From JBAZYZ01 sp041659085 (GTDB lineage Bacteria; Patescibacteriota; Minisyncoccia; Phycocordibacterales; VMEP01), in contig JBAZYZ010000005.1 in NCBI GenBank assembly GCA_041659085.1, positions 1 through 37,992 of the forward strand: a DNA stretch of 37,992 nt. The letters are read 5' to 3'. Shown here piece after piece: positions 24,167 to 32,097 of this stretch; position 1 is the stretch's first letter, and each line of letters starts with the position of its first letter. Below the pieces are notes generated by a model. The model worked only from the letters and a program-made list of their open reading frames with translations, had not been told where the DNA came from and did no database searches. The position numbers and the translations under genes were made by a program.

Positions 24167-25492
24167 TTAATCCAAACTGGACACTCTTTCGATTGAAACG
24201 CCCAATTTCCTTAAGCGCCCTTCAATATTCTCATATCCGCGGTCAATATTGTAGACATTATGGATTACTGACTCGTCTTTAGCAACAATAGCCGCGATAA
24301 TAAAAGCGAGCCCCGCGCGTAGGTCGGGACTCTCAAGTTCCTTGCCCAAAAGCGTTGTCGGCCCCTTAACAATAACCCGATGGGGATCCATCATAACAAT
24401 ATCCGCTCCCATCCGGTTCAGAGATTCCGTATAATTCAAGCGCCCTTCAAAAATGGTTTCAAACACCAGGCTTTCGCCTTTCACCTGCGTCAAGTACACG
24501 ACCATCGGGGCCTGCAGATCGGTGGGAAACCCCGGGTATTCATGAGTCCTCACGTTAACCGAACGCCGGGTGTTCTTTTTCGCGGATTTCGCCGCTTTAG
24601 ATTCGCGGACGCGGATTGAATTCTTTCCGACGGAAAAATCAGCACCGGAGTAATGGAGCAGTTCAATCAGCGATTCCAGATGCGCCGGTTCGCAGTTTAT
24701 AATCTCCACGTCTTTTCCGGCAAGCGCCGCCAAAATGAGAAAGCTGCCGGCCTCAATACGGTCAGGCGGGGTAACAAATTTTTTACCCCTGGCGCTAAGC
24801 AAATCACCGCCTTTTATGCGGATAGTAGACGTTCCCGCTCCTTTTATATTCGCCCCGCAGATGTTTAAAAATTCCGCCAAAGCGAAAATTTCAGGTTCAA
24901 GCGCCGCGTTTTTGATTACAGTCTCTCCTTCCGCAAGCACCCCGGCCATCATAAAAGTTTCCGTAACGGTTACACTCTGGAGACGGCAAAAGATTTCCGC
25001 TCCGCGAAGTTTCTTGCCGGGCGCCGTTACAACATAACGCATTCGCTTCCCGTCATTTTCTACGGACACCTTTGCTCCCATTTTTTCAAATCCTTCCAAA
25101 AAAATATCAATGGGTCTCTCCCCGATTACGCAGCCGCCGGGATGGGGAAAACTCACTCTGCCCATGCGCGCGAGCAACGGTCCCGACAAAACGATAGAAG
25201 CCCGGAGACGTTTTGAAATTTCGCTCGCCAAATCAGTGGATGAAATATTTTCCGGTGAAATATTGCACGTGTCTCCCCCTCTTTTTACCTTTGCCCCGAG
25301 CTCCTGAAGCAAATCAGCTATACGCGCGACGTCTTCTATCAACGGAACATTACAAATCCTTACTTCATCGCGGAAAAGTATGGACGCGGCCATGGCCTTT
25401 AGAGCGGAATTTTTGGCCCCGGAAACGGAAATTTTGCCGGAAAGTTTTTTCTTGCCCGCCAATCCGGAAATTATGAAGTGTTCTTTCAGCAT
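24167..25492 (-). CDS. murA: UDP-N-acetylglucosamine 1-carboxyvinyltransferase
   Basis: 441 residues from ATG 25492; a GTG at 25516 would add 8 residues (MKRFKIRG). GKISVSGAKNSALKAMAASIL supplies the conserved Lys of the UDP-GlcNAc site, and FPHPGGCVIGERPIDIFLEGFEKMGA contains the catalytic Cys that fosfomycin alkylates. PDRIEAGSFLILAALAGKDVEI and EYPGFPTDLQAPMVVYLTQVKGES are family hallmarks (EoR-G-PTDLQ). First committed step of peptidoglycan synthesis in the cytosol. A linker near 305-318 (SKAAKSAKKNTRRS) is unusually basic. Divergent from the PEGA-protein gene across a short gap. Confidence 0.97.
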   Translation of the reverse strand: MLKEHFIISGLAGKKKLSGKISVSGAKNSALKAMAASILFRDEVRICNVPLIEDVARIADLLQELGAKVKRGGDTCNISPENISSTDLASEISKRLRASIVLSGPLLARMGRVSFPHPGGCVIGERPIDIFLEGFEKMGAKVSVENDGKRMRYVVTAPGKKLRGAEIFCRLQSVTVTETFMMAGVLAEGETVIKNAALEPEIFALAEFLNICGANIKGAGTSTIRIKGGDLLSARGKKFVTPPDRIEAGSFLILAALAGKDVEIINCEPAHLESLIELLHYSGADFSVGKNSIRVRESKAAKSAKKNTRRSVNVRTHEYPGFPTDLQAPMVVYLTQVKGESLVFETIFEGRLNYTESLNRMGADIVMMDPHRVIVKGPTTLLGKELESPDLRAGLAFIIAAIVAKDESVIHNVYNIDRGYENIEGRLRKLGVSIERVSSLD

Positions 25493-25565
25493 TCCACGTA
25501 TCTTAAACCGTTTCACTCCTTTTTACAAACACCTGATTTTACTTTAAAAAACAACTATTTTTGTG

Positions 25566-25571
25566 TAATAT
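25566..25571 (+). promoter_or_regulatory. -10 box of the PEGA-protein gene
   Basis: TAATAT ends 7 bases before the ATG at 25579. Predicts a leaderless mRNA; no -35 at the usual spacing. Confidence 0.45.
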
Positions 25572-25578
25572 CATTAGT

Positions 25579-26454
25579 ATGCAGCCAATGCCCCTAAAAA
25601 AACGGCGTTTGTATTTTTTGTTTTTTTCCGTCGTCTTCATAATCGCCATACCGGCGCTTCTTCTCTACACGAGCGGCTACAGACTAAACAACAGTTTCCG
25701 TCTTGTTAAAACCGGCGGAATATTTGTATCCGTGCCAATCTCCGGCGCCGAAATCTACGTAAACAACAAGCTTTACAAAACCACTAATATCATTCAGCGC
25801 GACTTGTTTGAACAAAACTTAACTCCTGACACTTATTTCATATTTGTTTACAAAGAAGGTTACCTCCCTTGGTCAAAAGAACTAAAGGTTCAGGAACAAA
25901 TAGTTGTGGATGCGCACGCCTTTCTTGTTCCAAGGGAACCAAAACTTGAAGAAATCATTAAAACCATTCCTGATAAAGAGGTAGACGACAAGGTATTGCC
26001 TAATCCTTACTATAACGAAGTTTTGGCGCTTTTTTCCGCAAGGAAAATTGGGGGAGAGAGGGAAGGTCTCTATAGTGAATCTGCCTCGGCCACAACCACA
26101 ATTACCCGCAACAAAGTAATGCTCATAAGGGAAGGGAATGCCATATCCGCCAAATGGCTGGGAAACGAAGAGGATGCCCCTTATTCTTTTTGCGATGGGT
26201 ACAAAAAAGAATGTCTTGAAAAAATTCCCGTATTTTCGTCTCCGACCAAAATAAAAACCTTTGACTTTTATCCTGGACGCAACGATGTGATTATAATCGC
26301 CCGTAAAAACAGAATAGACGCCGTGGAAACCGACAAAAGGAGAATTCAAAATTTTGCGCTTATTTACGCCGGGGGCGACCCGGACTTCCGTATTGGAAGC
26401 GACGGTAATTTGTATATAAAAGAAAATTCAACGGTATATAAGGTGACACTGTAG
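25579..26454 (+). CDS. Membrane-anchored PEGA-domain protein
   Basis: 291 residues from ATG 25579 (a TTG at 25561 would add 6). The N-terminus MQPMPLKKRRLYFLFF is basic and runs into one helix (about 13-34). A PEGA-like module follows (about 47-115): GGIFVSVPISGAEIYVNNKLYKTT and TPDTYFIFVYKEGYLPWSKELKVQ, the repeat that typically reads sv.PsgA.vyidG....tP. After about 120 the sequence becomes a beta-rich extracytoplasmic region with no recognised motif, probably a six-strand propeller-like or WD-like region (guess). Outside-facing role in envelope or surface structure is inferred. It is upstream of priA by 22 bases, same strand. Confidence 0.82.
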   Translation: MQPMPLKKRRLYFLFFSVVFIIAIPALLLYTSGYRLNNSFRLVKTGGIFVSVPISGAEIYVNNKLYKTTNIIQRDLFEQNLTPDTYFIFVYKEGYLPWSKELKVQEQIVVDAHAFLVPREPKLEEIIKTIPDKEVDDKVLPNPYYNEVLALFSARKIGGEREGLYSESASATTTITRNKVMLIREGNAISAKWLGNEEDAPYSFCDGYKKECLEKIPVFSSPTKIKTFDFYPGRNDVIIIARKNRIDAVETDKRRIQNFALIYAGGDPDFRIGSDGNLYIKENSTVYKVTL

Positions 26455-26476
26455 ATAAATAATCAACAATAAATAC

Positions 26477-28396
26477 ATGAAGCTAGTAACCGTCATCCCT
26501 ATCGCGCGCGGAGTTTTCAGAGATACGCTTACTTACTGGAGCGGAAAAGAGGTAGCGCTTGGCGCCATAGTGACAGTAACCGTGCGGAGTCGCCCAATCA
26601 ACGCATTGGTTGTGGGAGTGGAAGATGCCGGAGCCGCTAAGGCAAACATAAAAAGCGCGCCTTTTGCCTTAAAAAAAATTACCGGGGTAAAACCGGACAT
26701 TTTTATGCCTGAGTTCATACGCGCGTCGGAAAGAACCGCCAAATATTTCGCGACATCCATGGGGAGTGTCCTTCAGGCATTTACTCCAAAAAATATTCTT
26801 GACGTGCCAATTTCCGTCCCGTTCGCCAAAAATAAACCGCGAACCGAAAGTAAGAACCTGAAAATAGAAAAATTGGCTTTTCAGACAAATGACGATGAGC
26901 GCCTGACATCCTATAAAAGTCTGGTTCGGGAGGAATTTGCGAAAAAATTCTCTGTTTTTATATGTTTTCCGACGATTGAGGATGTTAAACGCTCGGCCGT
27001 TCTGTTTGAAAAAGGAATAAAAGAATATACTTTTGTATTTCACAGCGGACTTTCCAAAAAGACAATGCTTTTGGAGTGGGCCCGCGCGCTCAAGGAAAAA
27101 CACCCTATTGTAATCTTGGCCACACCCTCGTTTATATCCATACCGAGAGACGATATAAAAACAATAATAGTGGAAGAGGAAAATTCCAGAAGCTACAAAA
27201 CTATCCAAAGACCGGAACTGGACATGAGGATCTTTGCGGAATACTACGCCGAAGAACATGGGGCTAAACTTATTTTGGGAGACAGTTTTTTAAGGACAGA
27301 AACTATCCATCGATATAACGAACGTGAGCTGTTGGAATTTACCGCCGTCAAATTCCGTTTATTCAATCAGGCGGCAGGCACTATTATTGATATGAAAAAG
27401 TCTCGGGATACCGCAGTTGGTAAAACCTGGAGCGCTCTTTCCTACGAACTACGGGCGCTGATTGAGCTGAATCATCGTGAACATGAAAACATGTTTATAC
27501 TGGCTGGTAGGCGCGGACTTGCTCCAACCACCGTCTGCAACGACTGCGGAACTATAGTGTCGTGTAAAAATTGCGGAGCGCCTCTCGTGCTGCATGAAAA
27601 CAAAAAGGGCTTAAAGGTGAAGAATGAATTTCTTTGCCATAAATGCGAAGCCAAACAAACTATTGAAAAAGACGGCGAAGATCGTTGTGAAAAATGCGGC
27701 AGCTGGCGACTCGCGCCGCTTGGTGTTGGAATTGAGAATGTGTCTATGGAGATTAAGGCCGAATTGCCCGAACTAAAGATATTTCGAATTGACAGTGACA
27801 CCGTCAAAACCGACACTGCAATCACGAAAATAATTAATGATTTTTACAATACCCGCGGAGCAGTCCTTATCGGGACAGAGATGGCTCTTCCGTACCTGCA
27901 AAAACCCGTTGATTCAAGCGCCATTGTTGGGATAGACTCTTATCTCATAATTCCCGATTTCCGCATAAATGAAAAAATATTTTCTCTTATTCTGTCCCTT
28001 CGGACGAAAACCCGAAAAGCCGTTATTTTGCAGACCCAGGAACCGGAACGAGGATTTTTTGATTACGCGCTCCGCGGCGACCTGCTTCCATTTTACCGTA
28101 AAGAATTGCTCGAAAGGAAAAAATTTAATTATCCCCCGTTCACTGTCCTCATAAAAATAAGCTGGGAAACCAAATACGAACGCGCGGAAAAAGAAACGTC
28201 AGACACCGCCGCAAGGCTTGAGGGATACTCCATACATTCGTACATATCGCCAATTCCAGGTAAAAAAACCGGCTTACGGGCAAATATTTTAATAAAAATT
28301 CCGCATGATAAATGGGTTGATGAGAAACTGCTTGCAATTCTAAAAAAATTGTCCCCCAAATACACCGTATCCGTTGACCCCGACAGCCTGTTTTAA
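26477..28396 (+). CDS. PriA homologue with degenerate helicase motifs
   Basis: 639 residues. The N-terminal PriA 3'-DNA-binding-like region (VIPIARGVFRDTLTYWSGKEVALGAIVTVTV) and the zinc region (GRRGLAPTTVCNDCGTIVSCKNCG, Cys354, 357, 363, 366, 387, 390, 404, 407) are well kept, so the family is secure. The ATPase motifs are not: the Walker A GVTGSGKTE is absent between about 130 and 165, the DEEH box is EEEN (233-236, in IIVEEENSRSY), the LGxGTERxEE motif is LGVGIENVSM, and KGxDFP and GRAGR motifs are missing. DNA and primosome binding may remain, but ATP-driven unwinding looks lost. The C-terminal domain (NYPPFTVLIKI onward) is present. Confidence 0.85.
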   Translation: MKLVTVIPIARGVFRDTLTYWSGKEVALGAIVTVTVRSRPINALVVGVEDAGAAKANIKSAPFALKKITGVKPDIFMPEFIRASERTAKYFATSMGSVLQAFTPKNILDVPISVPFAKNKPRTESKNLKIEKLAFQTNDDERLTSYKSLVREEFAKKFSVFICFPTIEDVKRSAVLFEKGIKEYTFVFHSGLSKKTMLLEWARALKEKHPIVILATPSFISIPRDDIKTIIVEEENSRSYKTIQRPELDMRIFAEYYAEEHGAKLILGDSFLRTETIHRYNERELLEFTAVKFRLFNQAAGTIIDMKKSRDTAVGKTWSALSYELRALIELNHREHENMFILAGRRGLAPTTVCNDCGTIVSCKNCGAPLVLHENKKGLKVKNEFLCHKCEAKQTIEKDGEDRCEKCGSWRLAPLGVGIENVSMEIKAELPELKIFRIDSDTVKTDTAITKIINDFYNTRGAVLIGTEMALPYLQKPVDSSAIVGIDSYLIIPDFRINEKIFSLILSLRTKTRKAVILQTQEPERGFFDYALRGDLLPFYRKELLERKKFNYPPFTVLIKISWETKYERAEKETSDTAARLEGYSIHSYISPIPGKKTGLRANILIKIPHDKWVDEKLLAILKKLSPKYTVSVDPDSLF

Positions 28397-28443
28397 TTAA
28401 AAAATTAAACAAAAACACAAAATATCGATGGGTGTCAATATTA

Positions 28444-28452
28444 TGATATACT
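28444..28452 (+). promoter_or_regulatory. Extended -10 promoter of def-fmt
   Basis: TGATATACT at 28444-28452 ends 7 bases before the def ATG at 28460. Predicts a leaderless def mRNA. Confidence 0.62.
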
Positions 28453-28459
28453 GAATTAC

Positions 28460-29026
28460 ATGGTTAAAACCGCCAAAAAGAACACAAAAATCATTCAGCA
28501 TGGAGAAAAAATCCTTCGTGAAAAAGCCAAGGAAGTACCTGTTCACGAAATTACCGGTAAAGAAATACAGAAAATAATTGCCGATATGAAAAATGCCTTG
28601 TCGAAAGAACAAGACGGGGTTGCCATTGCCGCTCCGCAAATCGGCATCTCTCTTCGTCTTTTCGTTGTTTCCGGCAAGGCCTTTGCTCTGGACAAAAACC
28701 CTGAGGTAACCGAAAAAGAGGCCAACGATAAATCAAAATACCGGGATATGGCTTTTGTTAATCCGAAACTGACTAAATTGTCCAGAAAACAGCCCTGGGA
28801 AGTGGAGGGGTGCCTGTCGGTACGCTGGCTGTACGGCAAAGTTAGGCGCGCGGAAAAAGCAACCGTTACCGCATATGATGAAAACGGGAAAAAATTCACC
28901 CGCGGAGCATCCGGATTACTTGCGCAAATATTCCAACATGAGACAGACCACTTGGACGGCATACTTTTCATAGATAAAGCCAAGGATGTGGAAGATCTGC
29001 CGCCCGAATCAATAAACAATAAATAA
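28460..29026 (+). CDS. def: Peptide deformylase
   Basis: 188 residues. The three family motifs are visible: GVAIAAPQIGI (53-63; the usual GVGLAAPQ has Gly at the third place), EGCLSV with metal ligand Cys118, and QHETDHLDG with His160, catalytic Glu161 and His164. It removes the formyl group from nascent proteins. A charged insertion at about 78-97 (DKNPEVTEKEANDKSKYRD) lies between motifs 1 and 2, longer than in E. coli. fmt, which adds the formyl group to the initiator tRNA, starts one base after the stop, so the formylation cycle is one operon. Confidence 0.96.
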   Translation: MVKTAKKNTKIIQHGEKILREKAKEVPVHEITGKEIQKIIADMKNALSKEQDGVAIAAPQIGISLRLFVVSGKAFALDKNPEVTEKEANDKSKYRDMAFVNPKLTKLSRKQPWEVEGCLSVRWLYGKVRRAEKATVTAYDENGKKFTRGASGLLAQIFQHETDHLDGILFIDKAKDVEDLPPESINNK

Positions 29027-29027
29027 T

Positions 29028-29909
29028 TTGAAACTCAAAAAAGAAAATTCAAAACTGGAAACTATCCCGAAAATCGCTTTTTTCGGCACACCGGAACTGG
29101 TGGTCCCGATATTGGATGAACTTAAAATGAATGGGTTTATCCCATTACTTGTAGTGACCGCGCCTGACAAACCACAAGGCCGGGGACTTGCCCTCACTCC
29201 CCCGCCAGCAAAAATTTGGGGAGAAAAAAACGACGTGCTGGTACTCCAACCGGAAAGACTGGACTCCGAGTTTTGCCGCAGATTGTCAGCCATGAGTTTT
29301 GATTTGTTTATAGTGATTGCATATGGAAAAATACTCACGCAAGAAATGATAGATATTCCTAAATTTGGCACATTTAATATTCACTATTCGATACTGCCTA
29401 AATATCGCGGAGCCACACCGGTTGAATCAGCTATCCTAAACGGAGACAAGGAAACGGGAGTTTCTATGCAAAAAATGGTCCTGGAACTTGACGCCGGTCC
29501 CCTGGTTGCCTTAGAAAAAACTACCGTGGGTGAAAATGAAACTTCCCCGGAGCTTCTTGTCCGCCTAAATGATATCGGCAGAAAACTGCTTATTGAAACA
29601 ATACCGGGAATAATGAACGGAACAGCAACATATCATGAGCAAGATCGCGCCGAAACCACTCTTACCAAAAAAATCACCAAAGAAAACGGGCTTATAGACA
29701 TAAATGAGCCGCCAATAAAAAACTACCGCAAATACCTTGCTTATTTCGGCTGGCCCGGCACATACTTTTTTACCAAGCGTAAAAATGGAGATTTTACCCG
29801 CGTTACCATCAAAAATGCCGCGTTTGAAAATAATGACTTTGTCATTAAACGTGTTCTTCCCGAAGGTAAAAAGGAAATGGATTACCGCGATTTCTTAAGG
29901 GGGCTGTAA
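29028..29909 (+). CDS. fmt: Methionyl-tRNA formyltransferase
   Basis: 293 residues from a TTG start at 29028, one base after the def stop; no ATG occurs before the conserved IAFFGTPELVVPILDEL, so TTG (translationally coupled) is the best start. APDKPQGRGLALTPPPAK matches the family loop; FNIHYSILPKYRGATPVESAILNGDKETGVS contains the formyl-transfer Asn-His region, and ELDAGPLVA the catalytic Asp. The C-terminal OB-like domain is short. It transfers formyl from 10-formyl-THF to Met-tRNA. A hairpin-rich segment and a terminator follow. Confidence 0.95.
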   Translation: MKLKKENSKLETIPKIAFFGTPELVVPILDELKMNGFIPLLVVTAPDKPQGRGLALTPPPAKIWGEKNDVLVLQPERLDSEFCRRLSAMSFDLFIVIAYGKILTQEMIDIPKFGTFNIHYSILPKYRGATPVESAILNGDKETGVSMQKMVLELDAGPLVALEKTTVGENETSPELLVRLNDIGRKLLIETIPGIMNGTATYHEQDRAETTLTKKITKENGLIDINEPPIKNYRKYLAYFGWPGTYFFTKRKNGDFTRVTIKNAAFENNDFVIKRVLPEGKKEMDYRDFLRGL

Positions 29910-29945
29910 ACACATGATAATAAGAGGCATTAAACCGCAGGGCCT

Positions 29946-30060
29946 GTCTGTGGGTACGCGCAGACGGGCAAGTATCGCACTTGCCTTTAAACTCACTTCG
30001 TTCGTCCAACTCTTCACTAACCGAAATAAAAAATTCCGGGAAATCACCCGGAATTTTTTA
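29946..30060. terminator. Hairpins and bidirectional terminator after fmt
   Basis: AAAATTCCGGG (30030-30040) pairs with CCCGGAATTTT (30047-30057), flanked by A- and T-runs, serving both fmt and the convergent cyclophilin gene. Upstream lie GTCTG/CAGAC (29946-29950/29961-29965) and GGCAAG/CTTGCC (29967-29972/29980-29985), smaller hairpins. Confidence 0.82.
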
Positions 30061-30080
30061 TTTGTAATTAACGGTCGCTG

Positions 30081-30752
30081 TTACCTAACTGTCATTGATT
30101 CAATCACCACATCCTTAACCGGTCTGTCATTGCTTTCGGTAGCCACCTTCTCAATCTTAAGAGCCGTATCCATTCCGCCGACTACTCGGCCAAAAACAGT
30201 ATAGCTTGGGGGAAGTGGAGCTTCAGGGGTTGCGGTAACGATAAAAAATTGACTGCCATTAGTATTCGGACCGCTGTTTGCCATGGCTAGTGTGCCTTGT
30301 GGGTATTTCTCTTGTCCAGTCAGCTCATCGTTAAATTTATACCCGGGATCCCCGGTCCCCCATCTTGATTTCATGCCGGCGTCTTTAGAAAGAGGGTCTC
30401 CACCCTGTATCATAAAACCCTGAATGACACGGTGGAATTTCGTGCCGTTATAAAAACCGTCCTTGGCCAGCTTCAAGAAATTCGCCGCCGTGTTCGGCGT
30501 TTCTTTGTCCAGAAGAACAACTTCTATTTCCCCATAATTGGTCTTTATTACGATATTGCTTGTTTTCACTTCTTGGGACCCGTTTGTATTTTCTGCCATT
30601 GTTCTTTGTGGAATAACCATCTCGATAATCGCTTTAACGACAGAGAATAGTTGTTTATTTGTTAATGTGACGAAATAATAAAGGTTAAACAAAGCAGACA
30701 AGGAAACAAACGCTATGATTAACCAATGTACTACTTGCTTTTTTTTATTCAT
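30081..30752 (-). CDS. Membrane-anchored cyclophilin-type peptidyl-prolyl isomerase
   Basis: 223 residues. An N-terminal helix (about 8-29) tethers the protein, then a linker, then the cyclophilin domain from about 66 (NIVIKTNYGEIEVVLLDKETPNTAANFLKLA) to the end. FHRVIQGFMIQGGDPL contains the catalytic Arg and Phe, and NGSQFFIVT the second active-site segment. The isomerase probably folds exported proteins outside the membrane. It is convergent with fmt and follows the hibernation-factor gene by 55 bases on the same strand. Confidence 0.93.
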   Translation of the reverse strand: MNKKKQVVHWLIIAFVSLSALFNLYYFVTLTNKQLFSVVKAIIEMVIPQRTMAENTNGSQEVKTSNIVIKTNYGEIEVVLLDKETPNTAANFLKLAKDGFYNGTKFHRVIQGFMIQGGDPLSKDAGMKSRWGTGDPGYKFNDELTGQEKYPQGTLAMANSGPNTNGSQFFIVTATPEAPLPPSYTVFGRVVGGMDTALKIEKVATESNDRPVKDVVIESMTVR

Positions 30753-30807
30753 TATTTTAAACGATTTATTTTAGTAATTTATACAAGGAAAGATGTCTGG
30801 GTTAAGG

Positions 30808-31221
30808 CTATTTCCTCAGCCGACGAAAACGAAAAGACTTTATCCTGCCGCCTATACCCCCCATCCCTTTTAAAATGTTTTTGATGGCTGCTCCGCCGCG
30901 ACGGACAAGGGTGCGCCTCTTGTCCTTATAGCCCGTAACCTCCTCTATAATTTGATCTTTGGCTTCATCAATCGCGGCATACAAATCATCCTTTTCAGAC
31001 ACGGCGCGAAAATCTTTACCGGCGACACGCGCGGTAATCTCCGCAAAAAAGAAATCTCCGTCGCGATGATGATTGCTTCTCTTGCCCACTTCCACCGCAA
31101 CCGAAGCGCTGGTGTCATTTCCGTCAATAACCTTACCGAGCATTCCCACTCTTTTTTGGATATAGTCTCCTATGGCCTCCGTTAGTTCAATGTGCGTGGT
31201 TTTAATATTGTTTATTCGCAT
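30808..31221 (-). CDS. Ribosome hibernation factor, HPF/RaiA family
   Basis: 137 residues. Starts MRINNIKTTHIELTEAIGDYIQKRVGMLGK, the usual HPF/RaiA N-terminus (i.i.g.nieltealreYvekKl.kLek), with a basic KRSNHHRDGDFFFAEITARVAGKDFRAV strand region and DLYAAIDEAKDQIIEEVTGYKDK. Binds the small ribosomal subunit in slow growth. The C-terminal tail (GGAAIKNILKGMGGIGGRIKSFRFRRLRK) is glycine/arginine rich, in place of the second domain of long HPF. It has an extended -10 box (TGCTATAAT) 27 bases upstream, so a short leader. Confidence 0.9.
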   Translation of the reverse strand: MRINNIKTTHIELTEAIGDYIQKRVGMLGKVIDGNDTSASVAVEVGKRSNHHRDGDFFFAEITARVAGKDFRAVSEKDDLYAAIDEAKDQIIEEVTGYKDKRRTLVRRGGAAIKNILKGMGGIGGRIKSFRFRRLRK

Positions 31222-31248
31222 AAAAAGGAAAATCCTAGTTGCTCATCA

Positions 31249-31257
31249 ATTATAGCA
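31249..31257 (-). promoter_or_regulatory. Extended -10 promoter of the hibernation factor
   Basis: On the minus strand TGCTATAAT (31257-31249); the ATG at 31221 is 27 bases downstream, giving a leader of about 20 bases. Confidence 0.55.
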
Positions 31258-31282
31258 AAAAACGACAGCCGGTACCAAGTCT

Positions 31283-31507
31283 TTAATCCACATCAACCCG
31301 AAAAATTTTAGACGGACTTCTGTGTCCGCTAACCAAGCGAATTTTCCCCGCTAAAACGGTAAAATACGCCGCCAAAATAAGCGCAACCCGCTTATTTGCC
31401 ATGTTCCGTTCCGCCGGCTCCTTAACTGAAACGGCATAGTGGTCAGCTTTCAGCTTTTTCATGGACTCCTTTTTGGCACCGGCTGTTACTTTAACGTGTA
31501 TATACAT
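31283..31507 (-). CDS. DUF167 (YggU) family protein
   Basis: 74 residues. MYIHVKVTAGAKKESM...ADHYAVSVKEPAERNMANKRVALILAAYF...KIRLVSGHRSPSKIFRVD follows the DUF167 pattern (v.V.PgAk...i......l.v.v.apPveGkAN..l...la..l.v....i.i.sG..sr.K.v.i). Here APPVEGKAN is EPAERNMAN. A small alpha/beta protein of unknown role. Usual length is 75-100. Confidence 0.88.
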   Translation of the reverse strand: MYIHVKVTAGAKKESMKKLKADHYAVSVKEPAERNMANKRVALILAAYFTVLAGKIRLVSGHRSPSKIFRVDVD

Positions 31508-31559
31508 TTATATTAAAAACGATTGATTTTCATCCTGGTTATTTGTTATATGATACTTA

Positions 31560-31793
31560 TTAGCTGTTAGTTTTCCTCAGATAATCAATAATGGCCATTG
31601 ATTCATGCATTAATACACCGCTTTCTTCATCAACCAAAAACGGCGTTTGCGGCTTTCCCCCAAGCTTAAGAAGGCCCTTTAAATTTTTCGGATTGGAAAT
31701 GTTTCGCTCATTGTACGATACATCCATCCTGGCAAGCTCCTGCTTAACCAAAGAGCAGTGCTGACATCCGTCTTTGGTATAGAGAATTAACAT
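31560..31793 (-). CDS. Glutaredoxin-like thiol protein
   Basis: 77 residues from ATG 31793 (a TTG at 31802 would add 3). LILYTKDGCQHCSLVKQELARMDVSYNERNIS holds the redox motif CQHC, followed by LGGKPQTPFLVDEESGVLMHESMAIIDYLRK with the cis-Pro (TPFL) and GSH-side GVLMHES segment. Thioredoxin fold; resembles small glutaredoxin/NrdH or GST-N-like proteins. It should reduce disulfides or act as electron donor. An extended -10 box ends 7 bases before the ATG. Confidence 0.88.
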   Translation of the reverse strand: MLILYTKDGCQHCSLVKQELARMDVSYNERNISNPKNLKGLLKLGGKPQTPFLVDEESGVLMHESMAIIDYLRKTNS

Positions 31794-31800
31794 ATTTAAC

Positions 31801-31809
31801 AATATATCA
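31801..31809 (-). promoter_or_regulatory. Extended -10 promoter of the glutaredoxin-like gene
   Basis: On the minus strand TGATATATT (31809-31801) ends 7 bases before the ATG at 31793. Predicts a leaderless mRNA. Diverges from the tRNA-Asn promoter. Confidence 0.6.
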
Positions 31810-31822
31810 TGATATTAATCTT

Positions 31823-31851
31823 TTGCGTTTTTAACGTTTTTTTGCTACATT
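31823..31851 (+). promoter_or_regulatory. Promoter of tRNA-Asn
   Basis: TTGCGT (31823-31828), 17 bases, TGC-TACATT -10 (31846-31851), 10 bases before the mature 5' end. The same TTGCGT -35-like box precedes the nuclease gene at 1063-1068. Confidence 0.5.
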
Positions 31852-31861
31852 TGTCCCATAT

Positions 31862-31936
31862 TCCGGAGTAGCTCAGCGGTAGAGCGGTCGCCTGTTAAGC
31901 GATTGGTCGTAGGTTCGATCCCTACCTCCGGAGCCA
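31862..31936 (+). tRNA. tRNA-Asn (anticodon GTT)
   Basis: Cloverleaf is complete: acceptor TCCGGAG (31862-31868) with CTCCGGA (31926-31932), D-arm GCTC/GAGC, anticodon stem GTCGC/GCGAT with loop CTGTTAA, so the anticodon is GTT, variable loop TGGTC, T-arm GTAGG/CCTAC with loop TTCGATC, discriminator G and encoded CCA (31934-31936). The downstream side carries a foreign-looking segment starting directly after CCA, consistent with tRNA genes as insertion sites. Confidence 0.97.
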
Positions 31937-32086
31937 GGTTGGAAGAGAGGCGCGTTTGCACAGCTACAGCAGCGTACCTCACCCGAGAAACATGCTCGAC
32001 TTCAGGCGGTAGTTCAAGCCTTCTTTAAGATTTACGATTATCGACACATTTTCCAACTCCAGCAGTATAATGAGCCTCATGGTTAG
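31937..32086 (+). pseudogene. Possible C-terminal remnant of an unknown protein
   Basis: Directly after the tRNA CCA one frame is open for 49 codons to a TAG at 32084-32086 (GWKRGAFAQLQQRTSPEK..., ending IFQLQQYNEPHG). It has no start codon: the frame continues only into the tRNA, where it meets a stop. The composition (Gln, Phe, Tyr, charged residues) looks protein-like, which suggests the tail of a gene cut off by insertion at the tRNA. A frame of this length can also occur by chance. It ends 11 bases before the OLD gene. Confidence 0.3.
32066..32071 (+). promoter_or_regulatory. -10 box of the OLD gene
   Basis: TATAAT at 32066-32071, with TCGACA at 32041-32046 (19-base spacer) as a possible -35. 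The ATG is 26 bases downstream, so unlike the core genes this one would have a leader. Confidence 0.4.
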
Positions 32087-32097
32087 CGGCGAGATGT

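Noticed and set aside
29914..30204. 96-codon plus-strand frame after fmt
   Set aside because: It crosses the bidirectional terminator and runs into the antisense of the cyclophilin gene; no family resemblance.
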